From Dissophora ornata (Eukaryota > Mortierellomycota > Mortierellomycetes > Mortierellales > Mortierellaceae), in contig MU617341.1 in assembly GCA_025201705.1 (NCBI GenBank), forward strand, positions 1-15,483: 15,483 bases of DNA. Direction: 5' to 3'. The notes beneath the pieces are model-generated. The model did not search any database. It was not told the DNA's origin and saw nothing but the letters and a program-made list of their open reading frames with translations. Numbering within the stretch: position 1 is the first letter of the stretch; every line of letters starts with the position of its first letter. The position numbers were made by a program, and so were the translations under genes. This document shows positions 7,515 through 15,483 of this stretch, in pieces.

Positions 7515-9545
7515 TTAAAAGAGGGCATCTCCGTAAGGAAGCTCCGAGGTTTTTCCAAGGACAACGGTGGTGGGCTTGCTGCTCAACAACTTGGCAGCGA
7601 GCTATGAATAAAGAAAAAAAAAAGAAAAAAGAAGGGAGCTCCGTGTGAGAACCGAGAATATCTCTACATAGCCAAAGAGATAGTGAAGGGTCTAATAGCA
7701 AAGGGCGTGTCGTCGTTCAACTTACTTTGGAAACATCACCAGCCTGGACCTTTTCGAGGGCAGCAAGGGATTCTGAGGCAGTGACCTTCTGGCCCTGGAA
7801 AGCTTGAGAAGCGAGAACCTCAGTTGTGGAGGAACGGGTCTCAAAGCGGGAAGCGGACTCGAACTTGGCCTGGGCCAAGGCGCGCTTAAAGTCGTCAGCA
7901 GAGACGGACTGGGCAGCGGCCTTCAAGGAGGCAATGGCGGTCTTGGCAGCCTCAGCAACAGACTTGTGCTCAGCCTGGGCATAGATACCAAAGAGACCGG
8001 CATCAGAGTAGCCAAAGTTGAAAGCAGAGATCTGGGCACCATGGCCAATCTTGCCAGCAGCGGCGGCGAGGGGAGAGACACCCGAGGTCGACCACTTCAC
8101 GAAGCGGTCACCTCCGAGCAACGAGCGCAAGACCTGGGCGGTGTAGAACTCGGGGGTGCCAGCGGCAGCGCCCTGGAAGGCAACAGCGACGTGCCCGAGA
8201 TCGGTGTTCTGGGCAACACGGACCTCACCACCAAAGTACTTGGAGGCCTCAACGGCGGCGGAAGAACCGGCAGCGACGTGACCAAAGGCAGAGTCGGCCA
8301 AGTTCTTGAGCTCAGCCTCGCTGACACCGGTAGCAACAAGGGCGATCTTGTTGGCGACAAAGTTGTCGGCAGCAAACTGCTTCAAGTCATCAGTGGTGAT
8401 CTCTGAGTAAGGAACGGCGTAGACGGGGTTGCCGAGACCGTTGCGGAAGGCGGCGTTGTGGACGGCCTCAATGACGGCGACCTCGGGCGAGGACTCGGCG
8501 GCGTGGCAGTCGGCAGCAACCTGCTCGGCAACGGAGTGGAACTCGTGGTCAGCGAACTTGGTCTGGGCAACCAAATCACCAAAGACCTCGACAAAGTATG
8601 GGCTATTGATTGATAGTATACATGAGCATTGTTAGACAGCTTGTTTGCGTCGACAAGGCTGCAAGCACAATGAACGATCACTTACACATCCTCCTTCAAG
8701 CACTCGGCGGTGAAGGAGACGGTCTCACGGCCAAGGCTGGAGGAGAGAACACCTCCGACGAGCTCGGTCTCGCGGGTGATGCGGAACGCAGAGCGGTTGC
8801 CAGTGTTCTAATAGAGTTGATTCAATAGGAAGCGGCGATTGTCCGAGTTAGCGGCGGATGCTTGTCGCGTCTCATGTGCAAAACGGCGCTGGTGTGTCGG
8901 CCGAATACACGGAGCAGCAGGGAAAACTGCCACAATGCCCTTCTCGGCAGGAGCGCCACCGAGTGCGTCGGATGGCTAAACTGTCAATATCAGCAATGCC
9001 TCCGTGCTATCCATGATGAATTCTCGTGGTCCTGATGGCCGCGTTGTGACCTCCAATGCTTTTGCTAACGGATAAGCGCGCTTTCCCATAGTAGTGTGGG
9101 GGTCCAAGTTTGCAGTAACGCGTTCTGATCTTCTCCAAATCGTTGAATCCAATGCTTCTACTACATGCGGCGTCTTCCAATAATCGCAAGATCCGCCAGA
9201 CTCTTTGCACTGCGACTGTTGGCGTCTCTGCGAGACATGCAAGGAAGTGGAAATGCTGGCGGGTATCTGATGAAGCCGCCGCGCGCGTCCTGTGGGGATT
9301 GGATTGATTATGGTCGCTACCTTGAACCCAAAGTTCTTGACAAAGTGGGCAATACCGGCCTTGTCCTTGGGCTCGAAGCGAGCACCGGCGTTGATGACAA
9401 GGGAGACAGAGGCAGTGGGCGAGCTCTCGTCAAGAGCAGCGACCTTGACACCGTTGCTGGTCTTGGAGACGGCAGTGGCGTAACCGGCCTTGAGGATGGT
9501 GGGGACCAAGTTCAAGGTCTTGCGGGCGGAGGAGATGGACAACAT
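7515..9545 (-). CDS. QCR2: Cytochrome bc1 complex core subunit 2, mitochondrial
   Basis: Structural core subunit of respiratory complex III in the inner mitochondrial membrane, facing the matrix. Exons on the minus strand, in order: 9545-9321, 8807-8686, 8602-7726 and 7601-7515, total 1311 nt, 436 residues. Introns are 513, 83 and 124 bp, all GT-AG. The N-terminus (MLSISSARKT, then LKAGYATA) is basic and hydroxylated, a good mitochondrial presequence. The M16 peptidase fold is visible: SLVINAGARFEPKDKAGIAH, then NTGNRSAFRITRE and LGRETVSFTAECLKED in exon 2, and the second M16 half in exon 3 (GTPEFYTAQVLRSLLGG). The zinc-binding HxxEH of active M16 peptidases is replaced by H67-F-V-K-N71, so the protein is catalytically dead, as known for core 2. 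The last exon adds LAAKLLSSKPTTVVLGKTSE and ends in a conserved Leu-Pro-Tyr tail. QCR2 is convergent with the possible small secreted gene. Confidence 0.93.
8808..9320 (-). other. QCR2 intron 1, long and partly read-through
   Basis: A 513-bp intron, much longer than the other two. Reading on from exon 1 the frame stays open about 114 codons to 8976. Splicing joins NFGFK to NTGNRSAFR, which matches the family, so the intron call is firm. I see no second exon in it. Confidence 0.75.
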
Positions 9546-10217
9546 TGCGTTCTAAATCAGCAAAAAGAGCACAAGAAGGCAGAAGAGGCAGAAGAGATGG
9601 TATAGAAAGTGTGAGACGAGACGGATCCCACGCAGGAAGGTACGCGCGGCTTTCAGCTGGTGCCTGTCCTGAGTGTGTGGTGTTGCGGGTGTCGCGGTTG
9701 TGGCAGCTGTTGTCTCTGCGGGCATGAGTGGCTGGGTCAGCACAACAGGAGATGGGACATGATATAGGGCTGATGATCGCTTGGACGCCGTGTTGAATTG
9801 TCCGCTCCGAAGTGGTTAGATCGGGGAGCGTGTTGTTGTTGTTGGCTCATTGTTGGCTTGGATTCGGCGGCTGATCCTGCGCTAGGGGTGGGGAGTAAGC
9901 GACAGAGCATGGGAGCGGGGATGATAGATTACCGTTGTGCAGGAGGATGGGATGCGAAGATGGAACGGGGACGGGAGGGAGGGATGTGAAGCGAGCAAGA
10001 GATGATTTCCGAATGGGCAAATCGCAGCAAATATAAAAATCAAATCAAATCGAATCTTTTCCGGAGAGGGACGAGGGGGAAGTCCGGCACACCGGAGGAG
10101 TGCACGCCACGGCATACACTACATAGTCCACACGCGTGTAGTGCGAGGGGCACGGGCGTGTTAAATCCACGCACAACCTGCGGTGGTGACGTAGTAAGCC
10201 GTTATTGCCATCAAAGA
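9546..10217. promoter_or_regulatory. QCR2 upstream region up to the rDNA fragment
   Basis: On the minus strand the 50 bp before the QCR2 ATG are pyrimidine-rich (CTCTTCTGCC repeated), a likely transcription start zone. Farther out lie a GTT trinucleotide stretch near 9830, an AT-rich patch with four AAATC-like units at about 10028-10055, and a 10-bp palindrome ACACGCGTGT near 10131. No gene is recognised. Confidence 0.4.
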
Positions 10218-10248
10218 TTGTGGCGAGCCAAGCGTTCATAGCGACGTT

Positions 10249-10284
<36 letters not shown>

Positions 10285-10328
10285 ACTGAAGCAGAGTTCA
10301 GTAAGCGTTGGATTGTTCACCCACTGAT

Positions 10329-10361
<33 letters not shown>

Positions 10362-10777
10362 GCAGGTTAGTTTTACCCAACCGACGAAATGTTGTTGCAA
10401 TAGCAATTGAAGTCAGTACGAGAGGAACACTTTATTCGGATAATTGGTATTTGGGCCTGCCTGAGCAGGCAATGGCCCGAAGCTATCATCCGTTGGATTA
10501 TGGCTGAACGCCTCTAAGTCAGAATCCGTGCTAGAACGCGACGATTACCGCCTTTTCCGATTTTTAGTTGAATACGAGCAGGACTTCGGTCCCTGAATCA
10601 TACGACGTGGGGTGGTCTTGTAGAACGGAAAGGGTTTACGAGGCTCCTGCTAATGTTAATTTCAAATATTGGAAGAGATAAATCCATTGCAGACGACTTT
10701 AATTGAAGGGGGTATTGTAAGCAGTAGCCTTGTTGCCACGATCTGCTGAGATTAAGCCCATTGTTCTACAGATTTGT
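10218..10777 (+). rRNA. 3' end of 25S/28S rRNA gene, isolated fragment (possible pseudogene)
   Basis: About 560 nt match the 3'-terminal part of large-subunit rRNA as I know it from yeast. Landmarks in order: AAGCGTTCATAGCGACG, CTTCGATGTCGGCTCTTCC, TTGGATTGTTCACCCACT, AACGTGAGCTGGGTTTAGAC, the sarcin-ricin loop AGTACGAGAGGAAC at 10415-10428, GGCTGAACGCCTCTAAGTCA, GGGGTATTGTAAGCAGTAG and the 3' end near GATTTGT at 10771-10777. Similarity starts abruptly at about 10218; the sequence before it is QCR2 upstream DNA, so domains I to IV are absent. Several conserved bases differ from yeast (see findings). The strand and identity are secure. Whether it is transcribed is unknown; without a promoter and 5' portion it is most likely a displaced relic. 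Confidence 0.93.
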
Positions 10778-10895
10778 TCTTACGAACAACAACTTTCTTT
10801 TTTCTCTCTCTATCTTTCCCTTCTTGTCAATGTCACCTAATGCAGCCCAGGGCCCCTTAACTTTATATTGGAAGAGTACTCGAGAGAAAGAGTGA
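10778..10895 (+). other. Pyrimidine-rich stretch after the 28S end
   Basis: After the rRNA 3' end comes a T/C-rich run (TTTCTTTTTTCTCTCTCTAT and on) at about 10793-10825, the place where an rDNA unit normally has its 3' external spacer and terminator. A 12-bp copy of a 28S segment (ATATTGGAAGAG at 10666-10677) recurs at 10865-10876. Confidence 0.45.
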
Positions 10896-11180
10896 ATGAC
10901 AGCCGGTGCTGTTCATGCTAGTCTACATGTTTTGTGCATGACAGCCGGTGCTGTTCATGCAAGTCTACATGTTTTGTGCATGACAGCCGGTGCTTTTCAT
11001 GCAAGTCTACATGTTGTGTGCATGACAGCCGGTGCTTTTCATGCAGGTGTGCATGTTGTGTGCATGACAGCCGGTGCTTTTCATGCAGGTGTGCATTTTG
11101 TGTGCATGACAGCCGGCGCTGTTCATGCAAGTCTACATGTTTTGTGCATGACAACTGGTGCTGTTCATCCAGGTGGTGAC
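10896..11180 (+). repeat. 42-bp tandem repeat, six full copies plus a partial
   Basis: Copies start at 10896, 10938, 10980, 11022, 11064 and 11106, with a diverged partial at 11148. The unit begins ATGACAGCCGGTGCTGTTCA and ends TTTTGTGC. Copies 1, 2 and 6 are near identical; 3 to 5 share variants (GCTTTTCATGC, GGTGTGCAT). Unit ends can pair: GCTGTTCATGCA of one unit with TGCATGACAGC at the next boundary, allowing a hairpin per unit. As 42 is divisible by 3, frames stay open on both strands, so the 129-codon plus ORF here is probably not a gene. The position after 28S suggests intergenic-spacer origin. Confidence 0.95.
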
Positions 11181-11181
11181 C

Positions 11182-11306
11182 GAACCGTCACTCCAGCTTT
11201 CAGCTCTGGACTAAATTGTCACTCCAGCTTCATTCATCTCTGGACTAGCGAATCGTCACTCCAGCTTCATTCATCTCTGGACTAACGAATCGTCACTCCA
11301 GCTTCT
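11182..11306 (+). repeat. 37-bp tandem repeat, about 3.5 copies
   Basis: Starts at about 11182, with later copies at 11214, 11251 and 11288. The unit contains CGTCACTCCAGCTTCATTCA and CTCTGGACTA. The first copy is shorter and diverged, the middle two nearly identical, the last truncated. It follows the 42-bp array directly. Confidence 0.92.
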
Positions 11307-11537
11307 CTCGTCCTTTTGTTTTCACTTCTGCTTCTGTGGGTTGTCCCAACTTATGCACTGCTCTGATACGCATTCTTGGATCCTGCTTCTCTGTTGAACT
11401 TTGTGATGGTGAGATCATTATGTTGTGTGCCATGGACGCACACACGCAGCAGCAGGAGGTGATACTTTGTTGCAGATGTTCGAGCAAACACAAGAAGACA
11501 AGAGCAAGTTGGGCATCCCAGGTGATGAAAGAGGCGG

Positions 11538-11543
11538 TTTATT
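11538..11543 (-). terminator. Possible poly(A) signal of the downstream zinc-finger-gene half
   Basis: Minus-strand AATAAA about 36 nt beyond the stop of the 350-codon frame. Confidence 0.45.
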
Positions 11544-11578
11544 TTTCAATTGGATCGAGCCTACTCGCGCCTTTCATT

Positions 11579-12631
11579 TCACTTGGAATTTTGTAGAAGC
11601 ACCATTTGGATCCGTAATTCGACGGCTTTTGACACCTTGCTCTTGTTCAGATCGGAGACCTCCCCTTGCACCTTCCCAGCAAGCGCCGTGAGGCACTTGT
11701 TGACCTCATCGGAGACAGGAATTGTCTCCACATCCGCCATTACTTCAGCCATCTGAGCAACAATGCCAAGTATCTGACATGTCGCAGCTTTGCGGGCGCG
11801 GGACTTGACAAGACAGCTGTTGACATCGGTTTTGATAAGGCTGTGTTCCGAGTAGAGTTCGTGGAACACGAACGCTGCAGTTTTGATGCCGGTCCACTCT
11901 CCATTGATTTTGTACTCCCATAATGACTTCAGTGTCACGGGTATTGTTTTGTAGAAGTTGAAAATCCTGTCGACAGCAGCATAGGACTCGAACGTGGACT
12001 CCATATTAAACTTGGATCGTGTTTGTCTCTCCAGGTTGTTGTAAAAATCTTGGCCACTATCCTTCCGAATCCAAATGTGGGAGTGTTCGTGAGGGTGGAA
12101 CTGGAGGTTGTCTGGACCAACAATGACCTTCCCAGTTGTGAGGATAATACAACAGGTTATCAAGGCATTCCATCCGAGTGTCCCAATCATCACTTTGTTG
12201 GTGTTGTCATGATGGGAATTAACGATGCTGAAAGAACTGCGCGTTGGCAAGGCGAGATCTTGTCGGTGTGCATCCTCACTTGGAAGTCTACCATATACTT
12301 CAGCCTTGATAACAAAAAGGACCGCGTCCCCTGACTGAACCATGAGACCCGCAAGCATCCTGGAGAGTGTCTTGCCGTTACTGCGGAATGGCATATGCCA
12401 AATCGCATCACTCTCAGCCGCCTTATAGTCCTCAGTGTTGATCAGACCGCCATAGTGATGAACCTTCAAGGCGACCTCCAGTTCGATATCCTTGATCTCT
12501 GATGGGCATCGTCGTTTCAAGGATTGCACATATGCCACCGAACCACTCTGTAGCCTCTTTGAGCCGCTCGTCAAGAGAAGTGTAAACGCCTTGCTTCCGT
12601 CCTCGAGTCTCAACTCTGCTGGCCCGAACAT
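11579..12631 (-). CDS. Hypothetical protein, probably C-terminal part of a split zinc-finger gene
   Basis: A 350-codon frame from an ATG at 12631. Family not recognised. The middle contains HPHEHSHIWIRKDSGQDFY and RIFNFYKTIPVTLKSLWEY; the last 100 residues look helical (KAATCQILGIVAQMAEVMAD). No membrane segment or signal peptide. The frame is open 12 codons upstream of the ATG, to the hairpin element at 12668-12724. If that element and one copy of its flanking 8-bp repeat are ignored, it continues in frame into finger 3 of the upstream piece, so the ATG is probably internal to an older, longer gene. Between about 12590 and 12490 a second frame (LDERLKEATEWFGG, then ICAILETTMPIRD) looks at least as protein-like, hinting at compensating frameshifts. 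It could be an expressed shorter protein or part of a pseudogene. Confidence 0.5.
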   Translation of the reverse strand: MFGPAELRLEDGSKAFTLLLTSGSKRLQSGSVAYVQSLKRRCPSEIKDIELEVALKVHHYGGLINTEDYKAAESDAIWHMPFRSNGKTLSRMLAGLMVQSGDAVLFVIKAEVYGRLPSEDAHRQDLALPTRSSFSIVNSHHDNTNKVMIGTLGWNALITCCIILTTGKVIVGPDNLQFHPHEHSHIWIRKDSGQDFYNNLERQTRSKFNMESTFESYAAVDRIFNFYKTIPVTLKSLWEYKINGEWTGIKTAAFVFHELYSEHSLIKTDVNSCLVKSRARKAATCQILGIVAQMAEVMADVETIPVSDEVNKCLTALAGKVQGEVSDLNKSKVSKAVELRIQMVLLQNSK

Positions 12632-12667
12632 CTCCTGACTGCATCGAGCAGTTGCTGCATGCTTACT

Positions 12668-12724
12668 CAGTGTTTCTTAACGAAACGAATTAACGAACCA
12701 GAATGCGTTCGTTAAGAAACACAT
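12668..12724 (+). mobile_element. 57-bp hAT-like hairpin element (MITE remnant)
   Basis: Perfect 15-bp inverted arms: GTGTTTCTTAACGAA at 12670-12684 and its complement at 12708-12722, with a 23-nt centre. The left end reads CAGTG, the usual start of hAT transposons; the right end is imperfect (CACAT). Flanks are TGCTTACT (12660-12667) and TGCTTAGC (12725-12732), matching at 6 of 8 bases, the hAT duplication length. It has no coding capacity. A simple cruciform without transposon origin is the alternative. Confidence 0.5.
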
Positions 12725-13183
12725 TGCTTAGCAACATGAATTAGTTCCTTTTCGAACTCGATCAGTGTCTGATTGGTACTGTCCTGCTCCCATGTCCTGC
12801 AGGCACCAGAGTGTGCACAAATCTCCCCAACGGCAGCACATCCATGACCACAATGACAACTCGTTCAGACCCTTGCAACGAATCAGATGTTTAGAGAGGC
12901 CAGTACGTGACAGAAAATGCGAGAGACACCAGAGGCACTTCAAAGGATATATTCTCCTGTTTGGGCCATCGTGGCACTCCAGTTTGTGGTTTCGAAGAGC
13001 GCCAGGGGTTGCCATGGGTTTTCCACAAAAAATACAGACATGCTTGCCGTCGGTCGTTGCGTCGGGGTCATCGTTGCTGCCTTCGTCAGTTGTTCTGATG
13101 GACGCTTTGCAAACAGTGAATGGAGATTGAATAAACGAAAGGATCGCAAAATGAACAAACGAAGAGAATGCAGAGCGAGCCAA
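12712..13183 (-). pseudogene. C2H2-type zinc-finger gene, N-terminal part, frameshifted
   Basis: Three finger-like units follow each other on the minus strand. Finger 1 (13036-12971): C-x2-C, GKPMATPGALRNH, then H. Finger 2 (12937-12875): C-x2-C, LSHFLSRTGLSKH, ending in Cys, a C2HC form. Finger 3 (12858-12799): CHCGHGC, EICAH, then Cys, lying in a different frame from fingers 1 and 2. A one-base change between 12858 and 12875 is needed to join them. The finger-3 frame runs on (TNQTLIEFEKELIHVAKQC) and stops at TAA 12712-12714 inside the hairpin element. No ATG is found in frame before finger 1, so a start exon is missing or lost. Such fingers usually bind DNA; the target is unknown. Confidence 0.6.
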
Positions 13184-13289
13184 TGAAAAGAAATGGAATG
13201 AGCAAACGAAGAGAAAGTGGCGATTGTATGGGAATGTCGTTACAACGAGAAGAAATGCATCGTAAAAAAATATAATGAGAATTCAAGTG

Positions 13290-13518
13290 GTGTCACTATA
13301 CAGGAAATAACTGAAAGCTACGTCAGCTTGTCTGTCGCCGTTATTGACAACCTCGTCGGTTGATCCTCTTTTGGTGGCGAAAAAATATGATCTCCCCTCC
13401 GCATTTCCGCATCCCTCCCCTCGAACAACACTCCCACCCTCACCATCCTCGTTTGTGCCTCGCAGAGACACGAACATCACCACACACTCTCACCACGCGC
13501 TCAAAGAATCACACCGCC
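13290..13518 (+). promoter_or_regulatory. SCO1 upstream region
   Basis: Just before the SCO1 ATG lies a C-rich pyrimidine stretch (about 13394-13455) and then CACACTCTCACCACGCG, a likely transcription start zone. The region also faces the divergent zinc-finger relic. Confidence 0.4.
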
Positions 13519-15055
13519 ATGCTCCGCTCCCTGATCCGTCTCAACGGTACGTCTTTGCCACACCAGCAACAGTCGGTCCCACACCGTTCAACGGGCCTTC
13601 ACACCATATCCACTGTTTACTGACCGAATGATTCCTATCGCGACAACAACCAATAGCGTCCAACAGGCCTGTCTCTAGAGCATACCCTCTCGCTTCCAGG
13701 GCCGTTGCTCTCTCCAGGCCAGCCCCTGTCCGCTCACAGCTCAGCATCAACAGTGCCCGGTACTACAGCAGCACCAATGCAGATGGGGCTCGTGCGCAGA
13801 CATCCAGTGCTGCGGGTGTATGTAGCAGCTCGTCTTCTTTTACGATCCGCCACAACCGAGGCCAAATTGCTCGTAAAACAGCGCGCGCAATTGCTTTTAC
13901 ACTCTAACTAATACCGTGTGCTTCTTTGAACCAATGTTGCCTATATGGCATTCGATTAGGCCCTGAACTGGAAAACATTTGCTGTGTTTACTGCTACTGG
14001 AGCAGGACTTCTCTATTACTTCCGCGAGGAGAAGAGACGTGTCGAAGCTGCCCAAGGTTTGTGATTCTGAATCAAGCCGTTGATGCTCGCAAACCACGGT
14101 GCACACATATATTTTAAAGACTCACGTCATGCTAACGCTTGGGTTTGCTTTATGAATAATGTAATACTGTAATGTAATTTTTTATCAAATGTTGAAAAAG
14201 CGGAAGAGGCAAGACTTGCTCGTGAGAACACAATGTATGGAAAGCCAAAGATTGGCGGCCCCTTCTCTTTGATCGACCAGAACGGTGTCCGAACAACGAA
14301 CGAGGACTTTAAGGGACGTTACATGTTCATCTACTTTGGGTTCACGAATTGCCCTGATATCTGTCCTGAGGAGCTGGACAAGATGGCGGAAGTCCTTGAT
14401 ACCCTCGGTAAAGTTGAACATCAGATTACGTCAAAGTTTACTGCTGCTTGCTTGCTTTTTGCTTTGAACTTGTGGCTCACACGACGTATCCTTTTTTTTT
14501 GCTTGTTGTGTTTAGATGCTGATCCTGAGGTCGGTAATGTGATTACCCCCATCTTTATCACTTGCGATCCCCAGCGCGATACGGTCCCAGAAGTCAAGGA
14601 ATACGTTAAAGGTTAGTTTTATTGCTAGCAGAAATTGAGGTTATAGACGTTCTTTTTATGCTACGTGGGGGGGTTGTTGTTGTTTGTATGCTTGTTTGTT
14701 TGTTTATCTGATTTCATGACAACCTTCTGCATGTCACTCCATAGACTTCCACAAGGACCTGATCGGATTGACAGGATCGATGGATGAGATTGCGAGGGTG
14801 GCCAAAGCCTACCGCGTGTACTTTTCAAAGCCTCCAAAGGTGGCGGAGGGAGAAGATTACCTGGTGGATCATTCCATCTTTTTCTACTTGATGTCACCAG
14901 AAGGTAAATTCGTGGACTGCTATGCAAAGGACCACACAGCAGACCATGTCGCGAAGAGCGTCAAGGAGCATATTCAAGAGTATATCGAGAAAGGTGGCAA
15001 GATCTCCACAGATCCCATCTCCCGCCAATCGCAAGCCCAACAACCATCACCCTAG
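13519..15055 (+). CDS. SCO1: Mitochondrial copper chaperone SCO1
   Basis: Inserts copper into the CuA site of cytochrome c oxidase subunit 2 at the inner mitochondrial membrane. Six exons: 13519-13546, 13657-13817, 13960-14056, 14201-14407, 14516-14611 and 14745-15055; total 900 nt, 299 residues (yeast Sco1 has 295). All introns are GT-AG, 108-144 bp. The N-terminus (MLRSLIRLN, then an Arg/Ser/Ala-rich stretch) is a mitochondrial targeting sequence. A single membrane segment lies at about residues 66-84 (NWKTFAVFTATGAGLLYYF). The thioredoxin-like domain carries the copper ligands C146 and C150 in FGFTNCPDICPEEL and H239 in LVDHSIFFYL. FITCDPQRDT and KDHTADHVAKSVKEHI are also typical. The exon 2 donor is GTATGT at 13818; reading through instead meets a stop within 32 codons. 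The last 20 residues are a Ser/Gln/Pro tail. Confidence 0.95.
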
Positions 15056-15483
15056 AAAGAGAGAGAGAGAGCGAATAATAATTTAGCAGCACAGCCCCCA
15101 TCGAACATTATCACACCCCAGCATCTTCATATAAACGTTCATTGACATGGGTTCGAAACTCTGTTCCGCGCCAGACAACTTGTCGATTCCTGAAACTGCA
15201 TGTAATATGTATTTGAACGCGTACTATACTGTTCGCTGGCTTGCAGCTCGGTTGCACAAAGAAACCTTAATAGGTACGCGGTTATGTCCTTTGGAAGAAG
15301 GCAATGTTTGCATAGACCGCACTGCATCTCAAAGATACATCGTGTCCTTGATTCGTTTGTTTTGCCTCTGCCCCCTTCTTTGCCGCGCATTCTTGTCTGC
15401 AAGGGGGAGGATGTAATGAAATCTACAAACTAAAATTAAAAGGGGGGATCAGGAATGGATGGCATCAACACTCTTTTACTTGA
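15056..15483. other. SCO1 3' region, nothing recognised
   Basis: Begins with a (GA)n run at 15055-15071 and AATAAT, which may lie in the SCO1 3' UTR. Short open frames occur on both strands, but none looks like a known protein and no tRNA fold was found. Confidence 0.4.

Noticed and set aside
7804..8406. Plus-strand ORF of 200 codons
   Set aside because: Antisense shadow of QCR2 exon 3; Gly/Leu/Ser-rich translation typical of such shadows.
10045..10380. Minus-strand ORF of 111 codons
   Set aside because: Overlaps the 28S rRNA sequence in antisense; no protein expected.
10896..11285. 129-codon ORF of 14-residue Cys-containing repeats
   Set aside because: The unit length divisible by three keeps frames open on both strands; no promoter, signal peptide or continuation outside the array supports a gene.
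10896..11306. CRISPR array
   Set aside because: Units are contiguous tandem copies without unique spacers, and the genome is eukaryotic.
15148..15165. GGTTCGAAAC resembling a tRNA T loop
   Set aside because: The flanks do not pair as a T stem, and no acceptor or anticodon arms are found.

Overview
This window is fungal nuclear DNA. The genes are split by many short GT-AG introns with CTAAC-like branch sites. The ribosomal protein, the respiratory-chain subunit and the copper chaperone are all clearly eukaryotic and fungal in type. The style suggests an early-diverging fungus of the Mortierella group (Mucoromycota sensu lato), with a relic of an XPG/PIN-like family and a class-C-like serine hydrolase carrying a DUF3471-like C-terminus. 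That placement is inference from gene style, not from a database match.

Layout. 1-1120: a 5'-truncated, broken relic of an XPG-I/PIN-like nuclease family gene. 1217-2798 (+): RPL5 (60S ribosomal protein uL18), three exons. 2800-4837: RPL5 3' UTR, a stretch with nothing recognisable, an unidentified decayed coding relic (about 3545-4468) and the next promoter. 4838-6859 (+): a four-exon serine beta-lactamase-like hydrolase. 7102-7356 (+): a possible small secreted protein. 7515-9545 (-): QCR2, core subunit 2 of respiratory complex III, four exons. 9546-10217: QCR2 upstream region. 10218-10777: the 3' end of a 25S/28S rRNA gene, isolated from the rest of an rDNA unit. It is followed by a pyrimidine-rich stretch, a 42-bp tandem repeat and a 37-bp tandem repeat that resemble intergenic spacer. 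11579-13183 (-): an apparently broken C2H2 zinc-finger gene. A frameshift lies between fingers 2 and 3. A 57-bp hairpin element with hAT-like ends separates the finger part from a 350-codon downstream ORF. 13519-15055 (+): SCO1, mitochondrial copper chaperone for cytochrome c oxidase, six exons. 15056-15483: nothing recognisable.

Two intact genes (QCR2 and SCO1) serve the mitochondrial respiratory chain, and RPL5 serves cytosolic translation. Nothing suggests they form a cluster; this looks like ordinary housekeeping neighbourhood. The unusual parts are the debris between them: the XPG-like relic directly against RPL5, the orphan rDNA end with its repeats, and the zinc-finger gene split by a tiny transposon-like hairpin. 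No complete new multi-gene system is visible. Splice sites were chosen by eye from reading frame, GT-AG sites and fit to remembered family sequence.
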